NCBI GenBank assembly: GCA_964020975.1
Contig: OZ026622.1
Span: 58,004,121 to 58,068,120, forward strand
Origin: Hermodice carunculata
Taxonomy: Eukaryota > Annelida > Polychaeta > Eunicida > Amphinomidae
Direction of reading: 5' to 3'
DNA length: 64,000 nt
The position numbers were made by a program, and so were the translations under genes. Within the stretch, counting starts at the first letter, position 1; the number at the start of each line of letters is the position of its first letter. Below, one piece after another: positions 31,212 to 62,819 of this stretch. Under the pieces are notes generated by a model. The model ran no database searches, was not told the DNA's origin, and worked only from the letters and a program-made list of their open reading frames with translations.

Positions 31212-31489
31212 TGAATCAGTTTACTATAAATCTCAATAAAGAGACCTTCCTATGTATCTGACACCTTATAAATCGGCAGTTGTTTGTCATCATAATTGTG
31301 TTTCAAGTAAATCGCAAGACCCTTATGTGCGCTGTGCAGATAAAACCTAGGCTGGTTACGTTTAACTTATAATTTTCAAGTTCAAAAAGACATGTCAGAA
31401 GAATCTGACTGCCACGTTTCTTGGATACAGATGACACTAAGCATACAATTATTCGATCGGAGAGGATCAGTAAGAATTTTGATTTCATC

Positions 31490-31880
31490 GAACTTAGCCG
31501 GGGGCGGGGGGGGGGGGGGGACTTCCTGAAATTTTTGGTTGGGGTGTGCAGCTCGACCTTTCAGGGAGGGGGGGGCCTTCAAAAACCCACCCTTTGTTTG
31601 GGCACTTTTTCACAAAAATGATACCTTTGTTAGGGAATACTTTAACCGAAATAGTAGAAAATATGATCTCAAATTGGCGAGAAAAGTGCTCCAAGAAAAA
31701 AAATTGACCATAGGCAAATTTTCCCGAATTTTGGGCCATAGAAGAGAAAACTAACCCCCTATTAGGGACTTTTTGGCAAAATACTGGACCTTTATTAGGG
31801 AAACTTCGCTGAAAAGAGGGGCCTACAGAGCGCGCCACATACCCAGTATCGTCACTAATGGGAGTAATACCCCCCCCCAA
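31490..31880 (-). repeat. G/C-tract-containing repeat with internal duplications
   Basis: Related phrases recur on the minus strand ('ggcccctcttttcagc', 'ttccctaataaaggtcc', 'gccaaaaagtccctaatagggg', 'aaagtattccctaacaaagg') at 31600-31830, bounded by poly-G (31503-31520) and poly-C (31870-31878). Its identity is unknown. Confidence 0.45.
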
Positions 31881-32309
31881 ACTTAGCATTGAGTGAAGCA
31901 CAATTAAGGCTCAAAATTGTGAACTAATCTTGTTTTTTTTCAAGGGTATTGACTAAAGCTTCGAGGTTAAAATATGGAGAAATATTCATTAATTTAGGTT
32001 CAGTATTCTGCTCTTCATTTTTTCCAGAGTCATACTATTGAGCTAAGTTTGTTGATGAGCAAGTTTACAGCGAGACCTCCAAATTGAGATAGAATATGAG
32101 AATTGTAGTAATCCATGTTCAATCAAGCCAGGTGTTGCCTGTAACCAGCACTTACACTTTAACAGTTATGAAGGAATGCCTAGAGTGGCATTTAAGACGT
32201 CGATGTCACTTCAGTCAAGAATAAAATATACATGAAGAAAACATGAAAAATCATAAGAAAAAAGTGTTATTGGGGTCCAACCATACATGCAGGCGGTTGA
32301 GAGGATAAT

Positions 32310-32700
32310 CCGACTCGTAGGCCTATAGTCGTATTATCTTTGAAGACAACATGTTAAAACAAAGGAGTTCCAAACTTCAATATGTCCGTACCTGAATATA
32401 AAATACTGAATAAAGTGGAGCAGCAGAGATACAAAATCGACTGACGATCGTTTTCTCAAAATTACATTTAAGTCCAGACCATCTTCTAAAGTCATCAAGA
32501 ATAGAAAACAGAACTTTTGCAGGCTGCTGAGTTTCAACAAAACATGTTGTATCATCTGCCAGCTTGCTGGTTTTTACTTCACTCTCACCAAATCTTGAGT
32601 CTCATTTGCCATATCATAATTGCTAAAGGATCCACAGCCAGAACAACAAAAATGGAGCTAGGGGAAAAATCGTGTGTGACACCTCCACACAGGGGCAATC
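32310..32700 (-). mobile_element. LINE RT fragment, Tx1/L1-like
   Basis: The minus strand reads VVLAVDPLAI-MIWQMRLKIW. After a frame change come KLADDTTCFVETQQPAKVLF and SILDDFRRWSGLKCNFEKT. This is the L1/Tx1 pattern of 'LAVEPLA', the ADD catalytic box, and 'F..WSGLK.N..KT'. Upstream and downstream parts are not recognisable. Frameshifts separate the pieces. Confidence 0.75.
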
Positions 32701-33018
32701 ATTCAGAAATGTTCCCATTGGCATTGTTTGTCACACGACCACAACAAATGTACCTAGGCTATAGTATCTGCAAAATTCTTTCTGCTTTGACGTTATCAAG
32801 CATTGAAATTTCCAAATGCTATCAATTTAGTGTTATTGACTGAAATTTATCAACCACGGCAATCTGATCATAAGATGAAACACCCTAACATGCAGATACA
32901 CTGGTACACCTGGTGCATATGGTCACTGTTGAGAACAGAAACACATTTTGGTCACATTTGTTGGACAGAGGAGTCAGATTGTTTGCAAATTTACCTGCAG
33001 TGAAAAGCCAGCTGCGGT

Positions 33019-33062
33019 CTACTACTACTACTACTACTACAACTACTACTACTACTACTAAT
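33019..33062. repeat. (ACT)n microsatellite
   Basis: ACT units with one AACT interruption. It abuts sequence at 33070-33100 resembling the 3' terminus of the LINE at 27975-29775. Confidence 0.93.
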
Positions 33063-33439
33063 GATACTGTGGCTCTCCGCTTGTCTACCGCGGTCCTGTG
33101 TGACACAGACCTGTGGCCCATAGGGGTGGGGGTGGGGGGAGGGGAGGAGAGAGGGAGAGAGAGAGAGAGAGATGAGGTAGGGTAAACCTTGTCAGCTCAT
33201 GCTGCCATGTTTTCCAGGACCAGAGCCGAGGCAAAGGGTCCACCACCAACTCGCTCACAGTTGTGGTGTTTCTACAAAAGTATATAAAAAGCTCCTGTCG
33301 TGGGAGGGGGCCCTCCCCCAAGGTCGGTCGCTGAGCAACCTCGCAATTCCAATCAATAGACATTCGCAAACCCCTGTTAAAATTCCTAGATCCACTCCAG
33401 TATCACGATTGCTTTCGCGATAAAAATGCATACCGTCAG

Positions 33440-33850
33440 TTTTTGATGCATTAAATGTGATTAACCGAACGGATGACCATGCAGTCTCTCACAGAAGAAA
33501 AGATCATGCACGGTTTCTTGTTTTTGCTGACCGGTTGGGATTGCCAACAGATATAAACAATAGAGTTTCAGCGGGGGAAAAGTTTGATATTAGAATCTAC
33601 AATGTCATTTATAAATATCAAGAAAAGAAGTGACCCCATGACTGAACCTTAGGGAACACCGCCATTTATAGTATTGTAGTTCCTCAAGAAGAGGACTGAC
33701 CACGTTTACAACCCACTGCTAAGGCATGAGAAAAAAAGATAATTTTTTAAACCGGCCAACTAATGAGCTAGAAATAAAGTCACGTTTAAGTTTATGAAGC
33801 AAGGCTATGTGTTATGCTCTTTTAAAGGCCTTACTTAGGCCTATGTCAAA
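33440..33850 (-). mobile_element. LINE RT fragment, CR1/Jockey-like
   Basis: The minus strand reads a palm-like DIGLSKAFKRA (33805-33848), then LLHKLKRDFISSSLVGRFKK, and GVP-stop-GSVMGSLLFLIFINDIVDSNI at about 33590-33662, where consensus has GVPQGS. The FADD box is lost. It is dead and lies on the opposite strand to the LINE at 960-4320. Confidence 0.75.
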
Positions 33851-33920
33851 AAGGAAAGGAAAGGCAAGGCAAGGCAAGGCAAGGCAAGGCAAGGCAAGGT
33901 AAGGAAAGGAAAAGGAAAAG
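33846..33920. repeat. (AAGGC)n minisatellite
   Basis: Pentanucleotide units AAGGC/AAGGA for about 70 bp, beginning within the LINE fragment edge. Confidence 0.9.
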
Positions 33921-34539
33921 TATCGTAGTTCCTCTCTTGGACGTCAACTGCAAGACACAGACCATGGTACAGACATAGCAATTGGTCAATAATTGTGACA
34001 GTTTCAAAACTATCATAGATAAAGGGTAAGTCAAGTTTCAATTCAACAGTTGTACATCCAATACGACTGGCGTATTCATATCAACAATGTCAAATTTTAA
34101 TGTAAATGTGTGTTAAACTATAAGTGTGTCATATTGACTACATGTAGGGCTTTTTCCATAGATAAACAGTGAGTTGGCCTTAGAGGGCGCTTATTTTTGT
34201 ACTGCCTTAGTCCTTTGTGGTCCTGTGGACATATTGTGCAATAAAGTTTTAATACTGCTGTTAACATTAACTCTGGCCCTGCTCTTTTAACCTACATTTC
34301 AAGGCAACACAACTATACTTTTTTGTGTGTCCACAATGATTAGGGAACATTAGCAGGAAATGCTACCCCCGGATGCTACCGAACCATCTTGAAATAGTAC
34401 TTTTTCTCCCTAACAAAAGACAATGATTAAACTATGCCTGGGTGCGAACCCAGAGATATTGTTTTTCCTCCTCGGATTCATAATTTCTTTCTTTCCATGT
34501 CACCAAAATTTGTCCGGACTTTTTTTTTTGACGCTATTA

Positions 34540-35440
34540 ATCCGAAAATCACCAAACTTGCCATGGTGACCGACCTACCAGGGAAATTGTGCATATCGTT
34601 TGAAATAGTTATGGTGTTTAAAATTATGCAAATTAGGGTCATTAAAATTTTAAAAGCTCCATATCTTCCAAACTATTGCAGATAGACACAAAATTTCAAT
34701 GTGTATGTCTAAGTTTGTGATACCTGCCAATATAATGGGCAGTAAGTGAAAGTTGTAGAACTTTAAAGTATGCTAATTACGGGCATTGAAAAATTTTCCA
34801 AATTGAATATCTCCAAAACTATCATAGACACGGGTGCATTTCCAACTTTAATTTATAGGTTTGTGGCAAAGCCGCATCCAATGAAACACAAAGTTGTAGG
34901 ATTTTAATTTATGCAAATTAGACGCATTGAAAAAAAATCAAAGCTGGATATCTCCAAAGCCGTTATAGAGGTGCCATCATCCAATGACCCATGAACCAAA
35001 GTTGTTAGATTTTAATTTGTGCAAATTATGTGAATATGCAAAATTTAAATCTGGAATTGCTTCAAAACTATACAGATATAGGTGTGATTCCAACTTCAAT
35101 TTGTAGGTTTGTGACATAGCCGCATCGAATGAACCAAAATTGTAAAATTTTAATTTATGCAAACTAGATGAATACATAAAATTTAAATCTTGAATAACTT
35201 CAAAACTATTATTGATAGAGGTACCATTCTAACTTCAGTTTTCAGGTTTGTGACATAGCTAGCCGAATCTAATGAACCATGAACCAACGTTGTAGAATTT
35301 TAATGTATGCAAATTAAGTGAATACACAAAATTCAGATCTTAATAAACTGCTTCAAAACTATTAAGTATTATAGATACAGGTGCTATTTCAGCTTTACTT
35401 TATAGGTTGTGACAAAGGTGCATCTGACACTTAATTTCAA
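34540..35440 (+). repeat. Tandem array of AT-rich ~140 bp repeat, six units
   Basis: 'gttgtagaattttaatttatgcaaattag' phrases occur near 34751, 34892, 35003, 35138 and 35289. Each is followed by 'aatcttgaataacttcaaaactatt', 'atagatagaggtgccattcc' and 'ataggtttgtgacatagccgcatc'. Spacing is about 110-150 bp. Confidence 0.85.
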
Positions 35441-35990
35441 ATGATGTCATTTCAAAACTAGAAAAGAAGATTTGCTTCACGGCAAATCTGTCTGGGTGCT
35501 TTCAGAATGCATCAGCCGACATTTATCATTGAATAAAAAGTTTGAATTTTTTCAAGGCACAAAGACAGCTTTGCAATTAATCAAGCAAATCTTTCTTTTT
35601 CTTTTTTCATAGTTTGATTTTTATTTATTTATTTATTTTATACAACCTGGCATATACATGTATATGAAGACATTACAAACAAACTGTTTTTTTGTATTTT
35701 TTCGTTTTGCCTTGGGTCATATGATGTACCATTCACTAACGGCACGCACGTGCAAGTAACATTGTCAAAATTACTGCCCCTTTCATCATGCTCCTTTTCC
35801 TGGCACTCAGGCTGATGCAACAGTACGGGGAGCGGTTATTTCTTGCACAATGATGATGTCGTGACCGGTACTGGCAAGCTTGCAATGTATAATCAGCTGA
35901 TCAACTCAACCACATTATGATATTAATATCCTATACATATTTATATGATATTAAAATTAATGTAACCAGAAAGAAGTCATTTTATGGATT
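35441..35990. other. Upstream flank of SARS1, no feature recognised
   Basis: Includes a short ttta run at 35620-35640. No exon on either strand is supported, so a divergent neighbour gene is not evident. Confidence 0.45.
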
Positions 35991-36039
35991 CTTCCCTAGA
36001 GAATATTTGGCAAAAATTCGAAGGTACACCCGAAATAAA

Positions 36040-36155
36040 ATGACTGATCTCTATTTCCGGTTTTATGGGCATGCGTAGTTGGTCTCCACGTTTCCCCTGA
36101 CCGGCGCGACAAGATTTTCATTGATACAAGCTGGAAAAGTTACACTTGAACGAAA
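36040..36155 (+). promoter_or_regulatory. Putative SARS1 core promoter and 5' UTR
   Basis: No TATA box is placed convincingly. ATTTCCGGT (36053-36061) is an ETS-type site on the reverse strand (ACCGGAAAT), and GGGCATGCGT (36067-36076) is an 8/10 match to an NRF-1 palindrome. Both are typical of housekeeping promoters. CpGs are locally enriched (ccggcgcgac at 36102-36111). The transcription start is unknown. Confidence 0.4.
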
Positions 36156-56510
<20,355 letters not shown>

Positions 56511-57134
56511 CTGGAAAATGATGCATATAGTAAGCAACAAAGGGATGTCTGTCTGCTACCAAGCCTAATCAGCATATTTTATAAACAGACTTGCATCAAA
56601 TCTCTAAGGTTCTAAAAGTGATTTACTGTATCCATGGAGTGCTTCATTCTGAAACAGTTTGCTACAAAATTTGGTGCTTTTTAGTATTCCAGAGAAATGC
56701 TGGTCCAATTTATGCTTGTGACAGGCACAGCTGTATTGTGACACTGTCATCAATTTTCACATTGACAGAGTTATAATATTATTTATTTGATAGCCAGGCA
56801 AAACATGGGACCACAGTAGAGATTTGTACTGTTGAGCCTACTATAAAGCACCAAGACGGCAACTTTAACTTAAATTAACTTCTGAAGAAGGTTTTTTTTT
56901 TTTTTCATCTCTCTGAGGATGGAATGGTGTGGAAAGCTTAGAAGGTGGCTATAAAGATTTTGGTCACACATGAACTGATGATGGTTGGAAACTACTTTTT
57001 GTGAAATCACTATTATTAAATGATCTGAAAACAAATCAAGATGATCTAGAATTTTGTTGCTTGTATCATTAAAAAAAAAAAAAATGCAAATTAACTTTTG
57101 GGCCAGTAGTCCCAACAACCTTTCTTTTATCTAA

Positions 57135-57140
57135 AATAAA
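57135..57140 (+). terminator. Candidate SARS1 poly(A) signal (AATAAA)
   Basis: A canonical AATAAA 625 nt after the stop, followed within 50 nt by U/GU-rich sequence (tctgtgttttctctacctgttttg). An earlier site cannot be excluded. Confidence 0.45.
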
Positions 57141-57254
57141 CTTTTTTGCTTGCCTGCTGAGCAGACCAATCTCTGTGTTTTCTCTACCTGTTTTGCTCTT
57201 CCCTGTGGCTACATGATCACTGTACATGCTTTAGTGCTGAAATATAACTTTCTA

Positions 57255-57607
57255 ATAGGCAAGGGCAAAAACGGAAGGTCCAAGAACTGCCTAAAAAGGG
57301 GGCACTGCAGTCAGTGGAGGGCTAAGGTTGTATATTCCCATTGCTGTGCATTGTAATTTGCAACTAAATAACTTGAAAACTACTGCACATAGAAACACCA
57401 AATTTCAGACAGTAAATCTAGATGCATAACTTAATAACTCACAAAAATCATGTAACAACAGCTACAAAAGTGACCAATTTATTTAAGGTTGCTTTAACAT
57501 AAAAACTAATGGGAATACACAGCTCTAGCCCTCCAAATGTTTGTGTATTCAGTTGTGTATTGGGGGTGAATACACACCTTAGAGCCAATTCTGACCTTTC
57601 CTATTGG
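57255..57607 (+). mobile_element. ~350-bp MITE (family Y), copy 2
   Basis: Ends taataggcaaggg and gacctttcctattgg are inverted over about 11 bp with one mismatch. The internal foldback is tggagggctaaggttgtata with tacacagctctagccctcca. It matches 46410-46768 throughout. Confidence 0.82.
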
Positions 57608-58029
57608 TCTACTTTGGTTACTATTGAAACCGACTACAGTGTGACAGGGCGTACATACTGCCAAATGCCAAGGTGATAATGAGCTTATTCCAGACTGGTT
57701 CATCAGTCCATAAGAAGGCTGACCGCTCACTTTTCTCACCGGTACCCTGACTGTAAATAAAATCATGGTAGTCCAGGGACAGACCAAGTGTAGCAGAGAT
57801 CGTATGGAGCTTTCTGGTCTGGAGACAATATTTGTAAGAACAATAATTTTTAATGTGACAATTTGGCTTGTCTTTCTCAAAAACGAAGGCTTTGAGCCTA
57901 ATGTTCTGCTGACATGTAATCAGATGAACATTACAAAAATAAAATCATTTTCATTTTTTTAGAGTTTTGTATGCATTTGCTGTTACCGACTGCTTCAAAA
58001 TAATCAGTTAGAATCCTCTGAAACTCTGT

Positions 58030-58600
58030 GGAAATGTAGCTTGTGGAAGGGTCAAACTAAATTTCACTTTGTCATGATATTCTGCATAACTGATTTTTAT
58101 CGAATTTTTCAATTTGGATATCCTATTGATTACAATGCAAGTCAATGCGGATTGCAATGGGCAGTCACATTATTGACTTTTTCTCCAAAACTGTCGCTCA
58201 AATTCACTTCAAACTTGGTAGGGGTTGTACTTTGGATGGGTTTTTACCAATTTTGAACAAATGGTTCACTCCAGTGATTTTTGGAATTTTCATATATTTT
58301 TTTATCAAATTTTTGCAAAATGTTAAAAAATCTTGAAAACTGCTGAGCCAATTGCTTTAAAATTACATAGGGGCACTTCTTGGGACCACTAGACCATAAT
58401 TTGTTCAACAGTTGGCGCTGTAATTATTTTGGGCATTTTAAAAGAATCTTTTTCTACTTTCACTTTCCTTGACTTTTTCTTAGTAATGGCAAGTTGGAAC
58501 CTCCTGATACTTGGGAATTTATGTGGACTTCAACTCCACCAAATTGTTCACTGCATGACGGTATATGTAGTGTCATTTTCAGATTTTTAACAAATTATCA
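58030..58600 (+). repeat. Dispersed repeat, related in reverse to 19000-19560
   Basis: 'gaaaactgctgagccaattgctttaaaattacataggggcacttcttgg' and neighbouring 'aaaattggaaaaatcgg' phrases. The match at 19260 is on the other strand. Confidence 0.55.
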
Positions 58601-59660
58601 AAATTGGAAAAATCGGTAAGGGGATAAATTATGTTCATGTTAGCAACAGCAAAGATGGTCTGAAACAAAGGTGAGATATCATTCTGAAATTCACAGGATG
58701 ACTGCAGTCTGTACATTTAAGGTCAGCTGAGCACAGGACTGTCACAGTCATCTTGTTTTAACAACTTTGTTCGAAATGGTAACCAATTTCCGTGAAATTA
58801 TGCAAACCAAACAAGGTTTAAACTAAAAAGTATATTTTTTGTTGATGTGCCTTGCACGTCGACCTGTAGTGACTGCTGCTGACCTAGATAGTAAAATGTC
58901 TATGGGTGGAACATATTGTAAAAATGAATTGAAATACTGAAAATGGAACGTGCTTTTAAGTAGAACCACCATCGATAACATGAATTCCAAAAAGCTTTCA
59001 CTCTAGTCCTCCATCTTTTCTGCATTCATTTTACGCGATGAAATTGTCTTATTAGCTTTACTTGCTTCCTTATCTGAAAATGTTGAAATTGAACAACCTT
59101 TCAATTCATTCCAGTGGCCAGGTACATCTCAAATTTTACACAGTCATGCTTCGTTATGTTAGTTTCTGACTGAGTAGCAATATGCCCATGTTTTCATTAA
59201 ATGGGTAACCAGACAGTATTATATAAACCAGAAATCCCTGCCATAGAAAGGGCCAACCCGTCTTGTGCATACATGGGCATCATGGAACCATTACCCGGGT
59301 TGCACCAAATCATATCTGATACAACCGAATTGCAAGGAGTTGAAAGATTATATTTAAGTTTTTGTTACATGCAATGTCACTTGTGAAGTCTACGAGATTT
59401 AATGAACAGCAATATTTGATCTCCGCAACTATACAGAATTACCTGTACAGATAAAATGACTGAAAAAAAGGTTTATCCTTTAATACTCCATATACCAGAG
59501 ACATGATCTGTGTATAGTGTAATAACACTAGCAATCAGAAACAGGGCTTTGAAAATATTTCCAACTTTTAATTATGACGTCTTCTTTCATTCCAAAGTCA
59601 TACCCCATACCTCCAGAAAAGGCAGCTCATGAAATTCACTATTCTTCCATTACAAATATC
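58601..59660. other. SARS1 3' flank, nothing recognised
   Basis: No exon, RNA gene or shared repeat was identified. Confidence 0.45.
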
Positions 59661-59673
59661 ATCATGGTTAAAC

Positions 59674-59896
<223 letters not shown>

Positions 59897-60139
59897 TCAG
59901 CTTGAGATTATTGTTACTGTGGAAGCCCACATTTGAAAACTACATCTGTTCATGTCATATTGGTTGCCTTTTTTTTAAAGGGAGGCAGATTTATTTGTTT
60001 GGTAATATTTTGTTTCAAGAGCTTTTGTCGTTAGGGAAAAAAATGATGTCAAGTTCATTTACAAGCATTTTAAACATTCATAAAACACAGACTATCACAT
60101 TTCAAGAAAAACTAGGAAGTACCACCCCAAAGTTATGGT

Positions 60140-60290
60140 ATAAAGATGCATTGTTGGCCGAGCAGCAACATTATTCACCTTTCACCACTGTAACCTGGGT
60201 TCAATTCTTGGCTGGGGGAGCATTATGGTTTTCTTGGAGTCTTTTGGCTTCCTTCACCAGAGCTGAGGTGCAGTAAGGTGTTGATTGGTT
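60140..60290 (+). mobile_element. tRNA-derived SINE, diverged copy
   Basis: Box A-like ttggccgagcagc (about 60153) and box B-like gggttcaattc (about 60198). Then 'ggttttcttggagtcttttggcttccttcacca' matches the post-tRNA region of the minus-strand copy at 62590-62812. Confidence 0.7.
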
Positions 60291-60469
60291 GAAAGTTGGG
60301 CCTAGGTAAACTGATTGGTTAAATTTTTTGGCCTGTTTTGTGCAATTTTGCTGTAATTTGGGGGAAAACCGTCATTTTTAAAGTACTGATTTGGGGGAAG
60401 GGAGGGGTGTCATGAAATATAGTACCCTGAGTACTAATTACTAAAAATGATGACAATGTTGGCCCGTAG

Positions 60470-60690
60470 CCAAAATGAAGAAACAGTAGCATTTGGCTAA
60501 TGGTACTAGGGATGGGTCGGGGAAATGCTGGTGGTCCGAGGACCATTGATGGCAGCGTGGGACACGAATGCTGGTAAATGTCCAGGTGCTTGCCAGTGGT
60601 CCATAGAGGACTGCAGGTGGTCGGAGAGACTGCCAGGGGTAGGAAGGGGGTGGTTAAAAGGGCCATCAGTGGTCAGAGGAGCAGTCTGAA
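60470..60690 (+). repeat. Short irregular G-rich repeats
   Basis: Recurrent 'gctggtggtccgagga', 'gccagtggtccatagagga' and 'caggtggtcggagaga' phrases of about 30-40 bp. Origin unknown. Confidence 0.5.
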
Positions 60691-60699
60691 TAGTCCAGC

Positions 60700-62580
60700 A
60701 AAATGGTCATTGGCAGTTAGAATAGAACAATAATAGAAGGTACTAGAGTAGAAATAATACATGTAGTTTGTAAGATTGTTGAACATGAAGTTAAAAATAT
60801 CATCCAAAATGAAAATTGATGTAAATGTCAGTGTCAAAAATAATGGGTCAGAATTCATAACATACGGGCTCAAATGCTGTGAATGTGCATGCAGAAACTG
60901 TAATTCTCCATGTACTGAGAAAGATGAAACCATGAACACTGAAATAATGAAATTTTATTTCAACATATCACAGTTAAACCCATTTCAACCACCATATTCA
61001 CTGTAATTATTTTTTCTACCAAACCACATGGTAGCCTCCTGTGTCAATGCACCCATTCTGTTGGAAGTCGTTCCCCTCAAACTAGGTAAAACTGGTGGGT
61101 GGGCAAAAGTCCTGTGCTTCAAATGATTTTGACTAATTTCAAAAGTTCATTTTTCATTTGAAAAACTATTTAAGCAGACGACATTTTACCACCAGCTTGC
61201 TTTGGCTGGTTGAGGGGGAATGGGTTTGTGATTTCACTAAGAATAAATCCCAGCAAATTTCTACATATTACAGAATGTTACACAAGTGCCCCATAAAAAC
61301 AGACCAATTTCTGCCATTGCAAACTGGCAGGCAATCTATACTTAAGTGCTTGCATTAAAAAAAAAACAAAAAAACCTAGACTCTGTAACTCAAATGCGTG
61401 CAGTTCCCACATGAAGTTTTTACCTGGAACTCTTCAAAAAACACTACCTGCATTTTGTTTTGTGCATTGAATATGGTTGTGCAAATTACAAGCAAGCTAA
61501 TTATGGAACTGTCTACAGTACTACCAGTCACCATGCCATGCACAATATCCTGTCATGTACTGAAATTAAACAAAATTAGGATTTTTGTATCAACCCACTT
61601 AATCTTCCTAATATTTTTCCCCGATGGAGCCATGATCCATATATTGGCCGCAAAGAATGAAAACCTCCCGCTTTATAAACACATGGTTCCTGTGACCTTC
61701 AAAATCATGATTATACCCTCCACCACCCCACATCTTTTTTTTTGGGGGGGGGGGGGGGAGGGGGAGGGTATAATTAACCCATGTGTGGAATGAAAATTTA
61801 TTTCTGTGAATACCTCTGTATAAATAATCTAAAAAGGGATTCCACCTGTGCTATGAACTGGTTGCCTCGCGTGTCAGTTCACAAATGCTTCACATGCTTA
61901 ATGAACCCTCTGATCCTGTCAGGAAATTACATTTACATTTCAACAACGTGAGTGTATGAAAAAGGGAAGCATTCCCAAAACAAGTGTTTCTGTACAGCCT
62001 GCTTCTATTGACATCAATTGTTTTTCTTTAAAATTTAGAACTGTAAAAAAAATATGGAAGAACCCAGTTGGGTCGATGATCCCTTTGTCCAAGGATGTTT
62101 TTGGCAACTGTGAACTACCAATACTGCAGGTTGATGATGTTTATGGATATATAAATTTATACAGATCAGTCCATTAAAACACAATCATTCATTCCACAAA
62201 GATAAAGAACATTGTCTTCTATGGTTTAATCTAAAGCTTTCATCTTTAAAATTTATTTCGACTACACATGCATGGGTTTCAGATATATGGCCAAACACAA
62301 GAGGAAATTTGAATTTTTACAATAATTCCTTCACATCCCATGCACTTTTGTTGGAAAATACCTACTTGAGCCAAAAAAGGAGATTACAACTCTGATTTCT
62401 TTTTTCCTCAACCATCTCTTTGACTCACGATGCAAACTTTGCTATTTCTGTTTGATTGGCATGCTTTGATGTGGTTGCAGTCAGTAGACATCATTGTCCC
62501 AAACTGTTTCTCCTTCCATATAGCCCCATTGATTTCAATTACCTACATTTGAAAATACAAAAACATCTGTTTTACATGGA
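60700..62580. other. 3' flank, no gene recognised
   Basis: Contains a poly-G tract at 61743-61757 facing an inverted 'ataccctccaccacccc' / 'ggggagggtat' pair (61713-61769). No supported coding exon. Confidence 0.45.
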
Positions 62581-62589
62581 TTGTGAAAG

Positions 62590-62812
62590 AAGTCAAGCGT
62601 TGACTTATTGAGTCACTCTCCAAGGCACAGATGTTGGCGTAACCTTCCTACCTTGTCTATGGTGGAGGAAACCGAAGAACTCAGAGAAAACCACCGTGCA
62701 CGGGTAAAGTGGTAGGAACTTTCTCCACATGCTTCCCAGGACAAGAATCGAACCCAGGTTGCAGAGGTGAAAGGCGAACGTCTTACCGCTCAGCCAACCA
62801 TGCACCCAATAC
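62590..62812 (-). mobile_element. tRNA-derived SINE
   Basis: Read on the minus strand from 62812: tggctgagcggtaagacg (pol III box A), then gggttcgattc (box B) at normal tRNA spacing. A tRNA-unrelated body follows, including 'ggttttctctgagttcttcg' and 'gtttcctccaccatag'. The tRNA part ends in tcctgggaagc rather than a closed acceptor stem, so it is a SINE and not a tRNA gene. Confidence 0.85.
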
Positions 62813-62819
62813 ATTTGTG

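Noticed and set aside
35638-35820. 60-codon minus-strand frame upstream of SARS1 as a divergent gene
   Set aside because: No family match, no promoter or splice evidence.
60776-61006. Cys-rich short frame (CECACRNCNSPC)
   Set aside because: Spacing matches no known zinc or disulphide domain and there is no splice support.
62740-62812. Possible tRNA gene on the minus strand
   Set aside because: Box A and B fit, but the acceptor stem does not close and a SINE body follows; a second copy with the same body occurs at 60.1 kb.
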